Source of the DNA: Phoronis ovalis
Lineage: Eukaryota; Phoronida; Phoronidae
Assembly: GCA_028565635.1 (NCBI GenBank)
Contig: JAOXYB010058857.1
Span: forward strand, 1-10,881
Direction: 5' to 3'
DNA: 10,881 nucleotides
Shown: one piece after another, positions 1 to 10,881 of the stretch
Numbering within the stretch: the first letter of the stretch is position 1
Layout: the number at the start of each line of letters is the position of its first letter
The notes under the pieces: generated by a model
What the model saw: only the letters and a program-made list of their open reading frames with translations
Databases searched by the model: none
Told to the model about the DNA's origin: nothing
Program-made: the position numbers and the translations under genes

Positions 1-1425
1 AAAAAACAAGAAAATTTTGACAAGTTATAAATGAATAAGGTTTAAAAACACCCAAAAGGGACTGAGGTCAGTCTAGCAGAATGTTGTTTTCAGCGATGAG
101 TCTCCTAAATACCATTTTCATTCTTCTGATGTGCATATAACGATGCTGTATATGGGGGCCTCAAGAAACTGAAGTTCCACCTATTAATACTGCTAAAGAG
201 ACCTTGTTTATAGTTTTCTAAAATAACACTAATACACAACATGTTTACTAAATGAATTGTATTCCAAGGAGATAACTAATTTAACCAGAATCAATAATTA
301 GATATCATATGACTACAGGCAAAGTGACTGAATATCATATAATGTGTTGCCAGTAAAAGGATTTTTTTCAATATTTATACTTTCAAAGTACATAAAAACG
401 TACGTCAGCTCCAGGGGGAAAGGGCAATCAAAACAAAACCTAGAGGTTTGAAATCCAAGTTTTCTATCACCGTTTCCATTTATGTACCATCCAGGTTTCT
501 ACAGGTATACTAACAGATAATCACAATAAATGAAGCCCTTGATTTATTACTCTCCTCATTTCCTCAGATCGGAACATAAAGATTTACTGAGACTGGCAAA
601 AACTGAGCTTGAGGGAGGACAGTTCTAAAGCAGTGAGGCAACAGCAAAGGTAGGGCTCTTACATAATGTGTCTCGCACATGTATATTTTCATGAATGTGT
701 CACAATTACATAAATTTGTTCAGAAAGGTAATGTAACCTAGCAGTTTTTGCACATAGGGCATTTACCGTTTACATACTGCAGACCATTTTATCTCTGCAT
801 GTTTCTATGGTTAGTAGTGTCACCTATTGGAAATAGTTAGAACTAAATACAAAATGCAACTTATCCAAAGTCATTATGTTACTTTTGCCTCACACAAACA
901 TAACTATTAAGTTCGGAACAGATTTTTTTCAGCCTTTAGTTTTTCCCGATTTTGTGACTGATTTAATGTACTGAACAATGCAAGTACAAACTAGTATTTT
1001 CCCCCATGCAGAGGTCACTTATTCCGTACAGTAGTTAAGGTGGACAAACTGTTTATAATTAAAAATTGTCTTCTGTGTGCATTTGTCATCAAAAATGGCT
1101 GTTTTTTGATAAATTAGAACTTTTTGGATCGAAAATTGCCAAATATGAGGCTAAAAAAATAAATTTTAAATTGAACTTTATATATATATTACTTTGATTA
1201 GTGAAAGTGACATCTACTAGGCAATTCATTTGATGTGTGCTCAATCCCTGTTTACTTGAAACAAGAAACCAATCCTTAATGAATGAACATGTATTCGATA
1301 TTGTCAGTGCCAGTTATTAGCATTAGCAACTCTTCTATATTTCACATGTTTTCTATATTTCCAATTTTGGTTCATGAATTACAAATTAAAGTATTTGGTA
1401 AAATTATTGATTAATGAATAGTTGA
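1..1425. other. AT-rich intergenic sequence downstream of MRM2
   Basis: I see no open frame with family resemblance, no RNA gene and no clear transposon ends here on either strand. The right part is the 3' flank of the minus-strand MRM2 gene. Visible minor structure is a small hairpin at 1088-1110 (8-bp arms ATCAAAAA/TTTTTGAT) and a short TA run near 1180. There is an AATAAA on the plus strand near 524, but with no coding frame beside it I cannot assign a 3' end to it. Confidence 0.6.
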
Positions 1426-1431
1426 TTTATT
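1426..1431 (-). terminator. Polyadenylation signal of MRM2
   Basis: TTTATT on the plus strand is AATAAA on the minus strand, 34 bases past the MRM2 stop codon. Its position and direction fit the cleavage signal of a short 3' UTR. It is a motif match only, and other AT-rich hexamers lie nearby. Confidence 0.5.
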
Positions 1432-1464
1432 TTACACCCAACATGACCCAACATAGATTGTGCA

Positions 1465-4739
<3,275 letters not shown>

Positions 4740-4830
4740 ATGATATGTTCTTGGCGACAAGTGGTAGCTGCTGTTTGTCACAATGTTTCACGAAAGTATA
4801 TTATTCAACAACGCCATATCTGTTCCACTG
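4740..4830 (+). CDS. Flavoprotein gene exon 1
   Basis: This exon encodes residues 1-30 and one base of codon 31, the presumed mitochondrial presequence. The start codon has A at -3 (CCAAAATGA) and an in-frame TAG 21 bases upstream. The donor is a consensus GTAAGT (4831-4836), phase 1. Without splicing the frame would run through the intron minisatellite to 4973. Confidence 0.85.
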
Positions 4831-7800
4831 GTAAGTTAAAAATAAATGAGAGGGCAGTCAATATGAAAGTGGGTACCCATGTTCCACTTTTAAAACAGCC
4901 CCTAACGAAGAAAAATTCTGCAAAAAAATACAAACCTAAGGAAGTGAGTTTTTTTGAAAACATACACCCCTAAGGAAGTGAGTTTTGGGAAAAAGCACCC
5001 TAAAGAAGTGTCACACCTCCAAACCCGCCCCTTTTCGTGATTTTAGCCAAAAAACAGACCCTTGCCTTTAGGATTTTAGAGTTGCTGTTTCTAGCTTCTT
5101 TTTAATTGAGGAACATAGGCCAGTGTAAACTCAAACCGTCAATCCGGCCGCATTTGCGGACCTGTTTCCTACCATTCAAACCCATTTTCTGGGTCTCGCA
5201 TCAAAATTCCTGCTACTTGAACCGACATTTCCGCTGACTCGCGTAAATTGCCAGGAACTCGAATAGATTCTATACCGTAGTACTGCGTATAGACTGATCT
5301 TTTCACTAGGCTTCAAAATCATACAAATGCTATACCACAGGATATCCCTTTCCATACCAAAACTTTGTCAAAAAGACAACCCATACGACACCCCTATATA
5401 CTATAGCCTATATACTAATATAACCCAGGGTTCAGCCACCACTGACATGCCATATCAAAAAAGTATTTGTATGCACTTCATGCATACAGCCACTGGTTGC
5501 AATTCCAAATGTTCCGGCCCAGTATGCTTTATTTTTTTAATGAAAATGATGCATTTTCCTTGCTCTTGTAAGATTTAATAATAAAACTCTGCTTGATGGG
5601 AATGTTTGGGTTTGCAACCAGTGGTACTTTGTAGGATTTGTGAGATACAAGGACTAAGAAGGATATATGGCTTTTTGTATAAAGTTTTTTTTTATTCGCT
5701 AAAGTTTTTTTTTAATTTTTAGTTATGCCTGGTATGAAGCTTGCAAAAGAAACACAGGAAAAATCAGACCCAGAATCAGATCCTGCAAGCAAACTGAAGA
5801 AGGTGATGAGAACAGTGCCACAACCAGGTAATGTATTTTGAATAAACAAATACTGGGAGTACATTTGATTTTTCTGATAACTAAGCACCCAATGAAATTA
5901 TGTACTTATAATTTAAACTTTTATAAATTATCTATGATACCTTACAAAAATGTACCCTTACATAATTTTAATAGTATATGTTTTTTTTTAATGTTAGTAG
6001 CATCGTAGCATGTACCTGCAATGTAAAAAAGCAACTGTAGTTCAGTTTAAGTAGTATAGTATTCTTTAACCTAATTCTTGTATTGTTTTCAATATTTTGT
6101 AGTTGTGGTTATCACAGCTGCGGTGTGGGATGAAATGCAACAAATATGGGTGAAGAGAGGGATAACATGTAGCTCATTTACCAGTGTATCGATGGACCCT
6201 CCTATTGTATCTGTCTGTATTGGAAGGCTTGGTAAACCTAGGTATCCACAGTGTATCAATGGACCTACAGATGCATGTACACATGCATCATATAATTATA
6301 CTTGAGCTGCTGATACAGCGTTGTGTTGATATTAAGGTGGCCAAAGTTGATTTACAGTTCTGTATGAAAGCATCAGTAGAGTAACTGGAATTTTGCTACA
6401 GAAATCTACCATTAGACAGTCCCTCTTGGTTTTCCTGCTAGTCTTTTGTCATGGAATCATAGGTGATTACATGACCAGTGTCTTGATGGAATGCTGGAAA
6501 TGTTGGCTATGATAGCTACTGATGATTTTTCTTCTTTAAAAAAAACTACTTTTAAATATCATTAAATATTTATTTAGTTTTCTTCTATTTTAGTGAAATG
6601 CACAATTTACTTCTGCATACTCAGCACTTTGCTATACATGTCTTAGCAAAAGATCAAGTTAATCAAAGTGTACGATTTGCAACGCCCGTGGAGAATTCAA
6701 CAGAAGATCACTTTGCTGGAATACCACACAGTAGAGGTCCTCAGGTACACATTAAATGAGCTACATTAGACCTAACCATAGATTGCAACAATATTACACA
6801 GTTTACCTACTAATGATTGTAAACTTAAATAAAGCCTTATCAACTACAGACTCAGAAAATTGAGGTTGTGCAAATCTCTCAATACTGTCACAACCGATGC
6901 TGCCAATTTGGTGGCACCACTGATCAACTCATTACATTCCTACGGTTCCATGCTTTATGAATAAACAAATACCCAATTCTGCTTGTGTGATTTATTCACA
7001 AAACATGGAATTGTGTGTTTGACTGGATTTCTGACCACTACTGTCTACATGCATCTGATGCATGTACTAGTAAGTTTATTATGTGTTGTTTGTTCCATAG
7101 TTGATTTAATTTAACTGTGTTTGAACTTTCTCTTGCATTGTTTATGGAAAATTGCTTTTCAGCATCTATGTTCTATTTTTAGAATGTCCCTATATTAGAC
7201 AATGCAACAGCTGTTATAGAATGTCAAGGTAAAAGTGTTCACCCCATAGGTGATCACTTTGTGTGGTATGGAGAAGTCATGGATGCCACAACTAATGAAA
7301 ATCATGCAGATCCACTGCTTTATTATAGAAAGTACGTTTACATCCATCAGCACTCCATAAGTAGTCCTGATATACACAACTTGAAACTTCACTGTTTGTG
7401 AAATAAGCATATACTTTACATACTAGACATACTGCATTTTTTCTTCAGTGTTCTTTTGTATCCTTTTCCTTGTTCACTGATGCTATAGCACTGCATAAAA
7501 CAGCACATGACATAATTGCACATTCAGATAGCATTGTAATTTGACCCGGATCACTTCCAAAATGGCCAACTGGTGGCCATGTTTGTTCCCGAGAGGGCAT
7601 GTCACATTGGGGCGCATGCCAGAAAGATAAAGCATTGACTAGACAATTTGAAGGTAGATTCACAAAGGCCATAGGTTGGTGGGTATAGTAGGCTGGGTGT
7701 CATTTTAAAATGTCCTTGAGAAGTGCTATTTTGACGAGTCACTCCTTTTTCAATGACAGTTTATCAGATGTGTAAAGCTTGGAAGAAAATTAAGTGTTAT

Positions 7801-9248
7801 ATGCTTCTAGACCCTGGGTTCTAGACATTGTAGAACATTATATTAGATAGCATAAAAGTTACCATTTACTTAATATCTAACAGACCCTTATGGCGTTTTT
7901 CTTTAAAATGGGCTTATTGAAGTTGGTAGAGTACTCATTGTCAGTCTCTCTGATCTAGGCACTGTATAATATTGCAGAAGCAGGTCCAGGCTGATTTTAT
8001 GAAGTGTTATTTTTTTATTTTTGGAGTTTGATTGTTTTGGTGTAGGATTTATTTTATAAGTACTGCAAATAAAGATGGTCTGATTCAATGCACTCCAGAT
8101 TTTCCCAATATTGTTCAGTGTCATGTTTATATTTTTATTAACATAGATCATATAGAACAGTAGGGGATGAAATGTTTATGCAAGCTTTCGAAGATACCAC
8201 TTTTCCATTTGATCAATGGACCCATGAAGCACATGTTAGAATGGCATGGAATTACATAAAAGAACATGGGAAAGAAGAAGCAACACCTTTGATCAAGTCT
8301 GGAATAAAAAAATATAATCAGCAAAATAAACATTTAGTAAGCAGCTCTAGTTATTATTCCAAAGCACTTTGCCTTTAATTATCATTTTCAAGTACCAGGG
8401 TTGTCTAAAGCATGATGGTTTTGGTTGTAACAGTGACTTTTCAACATCAGGAAGCCCTTGAATTTTTTGTGAGATAATTATTACTATATAGATCAAAGTT
8501 TCTCTTTAATTTGAAGTTTTCCCCTTGTTTTTGGGTTACTTTTCTTCAATGTAATATGCTTTTATTTCAGATTACAAGAGGCTATAGTGAAACAGTGACA
8601 CTTTTCTACATTTATATGATAGACGATGCTATACAAAAATCTAAAAGAATGGATACGTCATTTGATGATTTTCTGAAACAGAATTCTTATATCATGGACA
8701 GAGACTTATTATTTCAGTATTATTCGAGAGATTGTCTAAACAATAGTGATTCACACGAAAGGTATATAAACACAGAAATGTTTGCAGCTTTCTTTATAAG
8801 AGATTGCTTACCCAACATGCCTCATTGTTTTTACACAGGGTGACACATGTACTTTTAAACTTATTTTATGTAACTTGTATCTCTTTTCAATAGTTATAGC
8901 CAAAATAAACAGAATACACGGCCCATTGATTCCAAATTTTATCTCTAAGAGAAAAGTGTTTGCCTTATGTTTTTGAACATCTAGTATCTAGACGTGCTTT
9001 GGACATTCTCAATATTTATTGCACTTTTTGCATGCCATGTCACCTTTAAATTTAAATATGTTACACACTGAATAGTAATAAGCTTCTAAAAAAGTTAAAA
9101 CACCATGTTATATTTTTAGAAAAGACTTAAAATAGTATAAGTCTATGATATACATGTTATGTTTCTTACTGAGTGTCCTTTTACCTTAATCTTTTTTTTA
9201 TTTTCCAGATTTATTTATCCTGATATTAAAAAGTTACCAGGAAGTTGA
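4740..9248 (+). CDS. Flavin-reductase-like protein fused to an uncharacterised C-terminal domain (eight exons)
   Basis: Join of 4740-4830, 5723-5827, 6103-6241, 6594-6744, 7183-7331, 8147-8336, 8571-8761 and 9209-9248; 351 residues. All junction phases agree (1,1,2,0,2,0,2). Residues 1-30 look like a mitochondrial presequence (basic, no acidic residue, RHICST end). Residues 57-218 form a flavin-reductase-like FMN-binding split barrel. It has KVMRTVPQPVVVITA, then G85-I-T87-C-S89-S90-F91 with S95-x-D97-P98-P99, then GKPSEMHNLL, FAIHVLAKDQ, G185-D186-H187 and PLLYYRK-SYR. Such domains bind FMN and typically use NAD(P)H, but the substrate here cannot be read. Residues 219-351 are a second domain: FPFDQWTHEAH (H238, H241), GIKKYN, GYSETVT, a MDRDL...YYS block and a PDIKKLP end. 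I recall this pattern from unnamed bacterial proteins; no function is known to me. The start is the first ATG after an in-frame stop at 4716-4718. Confidence 0.9.
4901..5017 (+). repeat. Minisatellite, about 34-bp period, 3.5 copies
   Basis: Copies begin at 4901, 4935, 4969 and 4999, each starting CCTAA(C/G/A)GAAG, followed in the middle two by TGAGTTTT. Period is 34, 34, then 30. The first copy is the most diverged and the fourth is partial. Confidence 0.75.
5490..5624. repeat. 135-bp inverted repeat (fold-back)
   Basis: Arms at 5490-5515 and 5599-5624 both begin CCACTGGTTGCAA when read inwards; 22 of 26 positions pair. The AT-rich 83-bp centre shows nothing. No target-site duplication is visible, so whether it is a small MITE is open. 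Confidence 0.6.
5723..5827 (+). CDS. Flavoprotein gene exon 2
   Basis: Encodes residues 31-65, from a pyrimidine-rich acceptor (TTTTTAG) to the donor GTAATG. It begins with a lysine/glutamate-rich, probably disordered linker (residues 36-56) and ends in the first strand of the flavin-binding barrel (KVMRTVPQP). Methionine 32 lies at its start and could initiate a form lacking the presequence. This exon is too short to stand out as an open frame by itself; phase and family match support it. Confidence 0.87.
6103..6241 (+). CDS. Flavoprotein gene exon 3
   Basis: Encodes residues 66-111 with the FMN-phosphate-binding segment (GITCSSFTSVSMDPP). Two donors are possible. GTAAAC at 6232 would leave phase 1 and shift the frame in exon 4 to an early stop. 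GTATCC at 6242 leaves phase 2 and gives GKPSEMHNLL across the junction, which fits the family. The second is chosen. Confidence 0.9.
6242..6593 (+). other. Flavoprotein intron 3
   Basis: 352-bp phase-2 intron. Just inside it (6249-6265) is a near copy (one mismatch in 17) of exon-3 sequence at 6182-6198, so it seems a short segment of the exon end was duplicated. Otherwise nothing recognisable. Confidence 0.7.
6594..6744 (+). CDS. Flavoprotein gene exon 4
   Basis: Encodes residues 112-162: EMHNLLLHTQ, the FAIHVLAKDQ strand typical of flavin reductases, and a polar loop. Acceptor TTCTATTTTAG, donor GTACAC, phase 0 at its end. Confidence 0.92.
6745..7182 (+). other. Flavoprotein intron 4
   Basis: 438-bp phase-0 intron without coding content. 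It holds an imperfect 65-bp palindrome at 6946-7010. Confidence 0.75.
6946..7010. repeat. Imperfect hairpin, 20-bp arms
   Basis: Arms 6946-6965 and 6991-7010 pair at 18 of 20 positions (TTCCATG-TTT-TGAATAAA) around a 25-base loop. It may be a small fold-back repeat; nothing shows a function. Confidence 0.55.
7183..7331 (+). CDS. Flavoprotein gene exon 5
   Basis: Encodes residues 163-211, with VPILDNATAVIEC, the family's GDH motif (185-187) within HPIGDHFVWYGEV, and DPLLYYRK at its end. Acceptor CTATTTTTAG, donor GTACGT, phase 2. Confidence 0.92.
7332..8146 (+). other. Flavoprotein intron 5
   Basis: 815-bp phase-2 intron, the second longest in the gene. A less AT-rich block near 7530-7630 includes the palindrome-like TGGCCAACTGGTGGCCA, and an imperfect palindrome TCTAGACCCTGGGTTCTAGA lies near 7806-7825. 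A stretch near 7919-7935 resembles a tRNA A box but has no convincing B box. No exon fits here by phase or by family alignment. Confidence 0.65.
8147..8336 (+). CDS. Flavoprotein gene exon 6 (start of the C-terminal domain)
   Basis: Encodes residues 212-275. The first residues (SYR) complete the flavin domain. The rest begins the second domain with FPFDQWTHEAHVRMAW (H238-x-x-H241) and the GIKKYN helix. Donor GTAAGC, phase 0. The acceptor AACATAG has only a weak pyrimidine tract. Confidence 0.9.
8571..8761 (+). CDS. Flavoprotein gene exon 7
   Basis: Encodes residues 276-338: GYSETVTLFY, an acidic helical stretch, then MDRDLLFQYYSRD. Acceptor TTTATTTCAG is strong and the donor GTATAT gives phase 2. 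Reading through instead would add an unrelated tail ending near 8843. Confidence 0.9.
8762..9208 (+). other. Flavoprotein intron 7
   Basis: 447-bp phase-2 AT-rich intron with no recognisable element. Confidence 0.7.
9209..9248 (+). CDS. Flavoprotein gene exon 8 (terminal)
   Basis: This 40-bp last exon follows a strong acceptor (pyrimidine tract then TTTTCCAG). In phase it encodes RFIYPDIKKLPGS and a TGA stop. The PDIKKLP ending matches the pattern I recall for the end of this domain in bacterial proteins, which supports this exon over readthrough. Confidence 0.85.
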
Positions 9249-9785
9249 TAGCAGATTTATTGCAGTACAAGTCAATTTATAAACCAAATTTTTTACAATC
9301 ATTTATTCAGTGAGGGTGTTGAATATATATGATATAATAATAATATACGTTTATTTCAGTAGTTTATTTCATTATTCATGATACATAAATAAAATGAATA
9401 ATGTCCTTACTAAAAAAATATGAGAGAAATAATATAGAAACATATATAAACATTACAATGGCACAGTACTTTATCAAAACAACGGCAATACTTATCATTT
9501 TATGTTAACTTATACTAGCTTTGAGCTGAAAATTTAAACAGTCAAGATTCAGCTTAATATTTTTTACTACAATATTGGATGCCTTTTTTGGATAATAATA
9601 ATATGTTTAACTACAGTAACATTAGCATATATCGGTATTACACAATGGAACTACGTAAATGTTGTACTAATGACATATTAGAAATAGTAAATTTTTGGGT
9701 CTGGATCATGTTCTTTATGCAGTTTTGGAAATAATGTTAATTTTTACGTGAGCAACTTGTCTGTCTGTCCTCCTTATACTGCCCA
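9249..9785 (+). other. 3' UTR and AT-rich intergenic sequence
   Basis: The first part is the presumed 3' UTR of the flavoprotein gene (to about 9410). The rest is AT-rich without gene or transposon ends that I can define. Confidence 0.6.
9388..9393 (+). terminator. Candidate polyadenylation signal of the flavoprotein gene
   Basis: AATAAA 140 bases past the stop codon. It sits in the 16-base loop of a 9-bp perfect inverted repeat (9370-9378 CATTATTCA and 9395-9403 TGAATAATG). Motif only. Confidence 0.45.
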
Positions 9786-10055
9786 GTACTATGTGAATAT
9801 TATCCCAGTAGTTGTGCGTGCCTGGGTGCTACAACACCGATGCACCAACAGTGGCTCAATGAAATACCGGGGCAGCACTACCATACAGAAGAGCGCACTG
9901 CTAGGTACAGCCAAAATTCTACGCAGAACCCTCAAACTTCCAGGACTTTGGTAAAAGTTCCGATATTGAGGAAACTTGACACCCTACCACCCGTCAAAGA
10001 CGTGGTGAGATTAAAGTTGAACTTGGATCATCTTGTATCGTGCACCGACGTTTAA
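9786..10055 (+). pseudogene. Decayed LINE 3' end (reverse-transcriptase protein C-terminal tail and trailing sequence)
   Basis: The frame starting near 9796 reads NIIPVVV. Sequence in the next frame at 9825-9873 reads GATTP then MHQQWLNEIPG. The first frame resumes with IQKSALLGTAKILRRTL and a TAA at 9952-9954. I recall IPVVVGALG...QK-LLGTA-ILRR-L as the conserved C-terminal tail of some invertebrate and fish LINE pol proteins downstream of the reverse transcriptase. The frame changes show a dead copy. The segment to about 10055 is less AT-rich than its flanks and probably belongs to the element's 3' end. The left edge is uncertain and the LINE clade is not assigned. Confidence 0.65.
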
Positions 10056-10614
10056 TCTAAGTATTTTATTCTTTAATTTACCACTAATATACACAGTGAC
10101 AACATCTACTGAAACTGTATAAAAATATCATTTTATTGAAATAATATTAATCATATCATTTCATTGATGATTATATATTACAGTTGTTATATTTGTGCCC
10201 GATTTACAAAATGTTCTACACTGAACTCAGTATTCATGGATACAAAATCAACAATCCAATTTATAGTACAGTTTTTTCATTAATATCCATTAAAATATTC
10301 TCAAACGATGGAAAATAAAATTAATGTGTTTGCAAAATTAATACTTAGCTGTGACAATACCAAACTCGCCCTCGTTTTGGTCCAAGTCTACATATTTTTG
10401 TTTTATTTTTACGCGTCTCAATGAATCAATTACATTTTATTGGAAAGTGACATTATTATTTTTGATTTATGGTTAATAATCATATAAGGATTAAAACAGG
10501 CTGGAGTAATTATGATGATTCTGTTACTTTATTTTCTTATAATTATAATAAATGTGTTACAAAGCAAATTAGACCTGGAACAAATTTATACTTGTAAAGA
10601 TATTTTAGATTTTT
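10056..10614. other. AT-rich intergenic sequence
   Basis: No gene, RNA or repeat boundaries recognised. Short inverted repeats occur (for example AATCAT...ATGATT near 10150-10175), as expected in such AT-rich DNA. Confidence 0.6.
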
Positions 10615-10639
10615 GCCGCAGAGCGGCGCACCTACGTCT

Positions 10640-10732
10640 ATGACGTCAAACCAATATGGCGCTGCCCTGTTCCAACATTTTGGAAAAAAGTTGCATGTCG
10701 CCTGTTATGATCCATATCTAGGTGCGAAACAG
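10640..10732 (+). CDS. Probable first coding exon of an unrecognised gene (partial)
   Basis: ATG at 10640 is the first after an in-frame TAA at 10595-10597. It opens 31 codons (MTSNQYGAALFQ, then HFGKKLHVACYDPYLGAKQ) ending exactly at a consensus donor, CAG|GTACGT, phase 0. The block is GC-richer than all surrounding sequence and lies with CRE and YY1-like motifs, as expected for a first exon. I do not recognise the protein. The second exon must lie beyond the window. The alternative ATGGCG at 10656 stops after 21 codons and has no usable donor in frame. The evidence is composition, frame and donor, so the call is moderate. Confidence 0.5.
10641..10648. promoter_or_regulatory. CRE palindrome (TGACGTCA), with CCAAT and YY1-like site beside it
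   Basis: A perfect CREB/ATF site lies in the only GC-richer, CpG-bearing block of the right flank (about 10615-10735). It is followed at 10651-10660 by CCAATATGGC, which combines a CCAAT and a YY1-like AATATGGCG core. The cluster suggests the promoter or 5' end of a housekeeping-type gene. The site overlaps the proposed start codon, so it may instead be a coding coincidence. Confidence 0.45.
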
Positions 10733-10795
10733 GTACGTAGTCATACTTCACACTTTTACATAATTAGGTTGTTTATTGAATGTGCAATACCCATT

Positions 10796-10881
10796 ATGGA
10801 AGTGACAGACTCTAAGAGTAAGGCCCAACTTCTTGTCAAACAATTTCAATCTGTCTTCTCAAAAGACACTGATCCAGCACC
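10796..10881 (+). mobile_element. LINE reverse-transcriptase fragment, cut by the window end
   Basis: The open frame reads EVTDSKSKAQLLVKQFQSVF then SKDTDPA and continues off the window. The DSKSKA--L--QF-SVF pattern is typical of the linker between endonuclease and reverse transcriptase in invertebrate non-LTR retrotransposons. It begins within about 65 bases of the donor at 10733, so it would lie in the first intron of the gene starting at 10640. The left boundary is not defined. Confidence 0.7.

Larger units (their letters stand above)
4831..5722 (+). other. Flavoprotein intron 1, repeat-rich
   Basis: 892 bp, phase 1. It carries a minisatellite just after the donor (4901-5017) and an inverted repeat (5490-5624). 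The stretch between them is less AT-rich than its surroundings and probably derives from a dispersed repeat, but no ends can be defined. I see no coding exon; the open frame 5327-5578 has no recognisable content. Confidence 0.75.

Noticed and set aside
6232-6233. Exon 3 donor at 6232 (GTAAAC)
   Set aside because: It gives phase 1 into a phase-2 acceptor, shifting exon 4 to an early stop. The donor at 6242 keeps the family sequence.
6184-6384. Alternative plus frame overlapping exon 3
   Set aside because: It is out of frame with the flavin-reductase motifs and runs into the intron duplication.
7918-7990. tRNA-derived SINE in intron 5
   Set aside because: AGTTGGTAGAGTACTC resembles an A box, but no B box lies at the right spacing and no tail or target duplication was found.
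7195-8333. Minus-strand open frames opposite exons 5 and 6 and in intron 5
   Set aside because: They are shadows of the plus-strand coding exons or lie in AT-rich intron, and none has recognisable content.
10656-10721. ATGGCG start at 10656 as the start of the new gene
   Set aside because: It stops after 21 codons at TAG 10719-10721 and the nearby donor does not rescue it. The ATG fits the YY1-like motif better.

Overview
This is a nuclear segment of an animal genome. It is AT-rich and has spliced genes with GT-AG introns, decayed transposons and LINE fragments. The gene content and repeats look like a marine invertebrate, most likely a lophotrochozoan such as a mollusc. That taxonomic guess is an inference, because no single marker settles it.

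Two genes can be resolved almost completely by hand. On the minus strand (1465-4317) lies a two-exon MRM2 (FtsJ-type mitochondrial rRNA 2'-O-methyltransferase) whose catalytic K-D-K-E residues are intact. Head-to-head with it, across a 422-bp shared promoter region holding a YY1-type motif, an eight-exon gene runs on the plus strand (4740-9248). Intron phases match at every junction and give a 351-residue protein. It has a mitochondrial-type presequence, then a flavin-reductase-like FMN-binding split barrel (about residues 57-218), then a second C-terminal domain (about 219-351). The second domain resembles an unnamed stand-alone bacterial family as I remember it. This two-domain flavoprotein is the best candidate for an undescribed system here.

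The single MRM2 intron holds two nested Mutator-like non-autonomous transposons. Each is flanked by a perfect 9-bp target duplication. The outer one (2638-3950) has subterminal arrays of a 16-nt repeat and sits nine bases inside the 5' splice site. The inner one (3143-3671) is a 529-bp MITE with terminal inverted repeats of about 69 bp. Intron 1 of the flavoprotein gene holds a 34-bp-period minisatellite and a 135-bp inverted repeat.

Downstream of 9248 the sequence is AT-rich. It contains the frameshifted 3' end of a LINE (about 9786-10055). A GC-richer block around 10615-10735 has a CRE, a CCAAT/YY1-like site and what looks like the first coding exon (31 codons) of an unrecognised gene. The intron that begins there runs into another LINE reverse-transcriptase fragment cut off by the window end.
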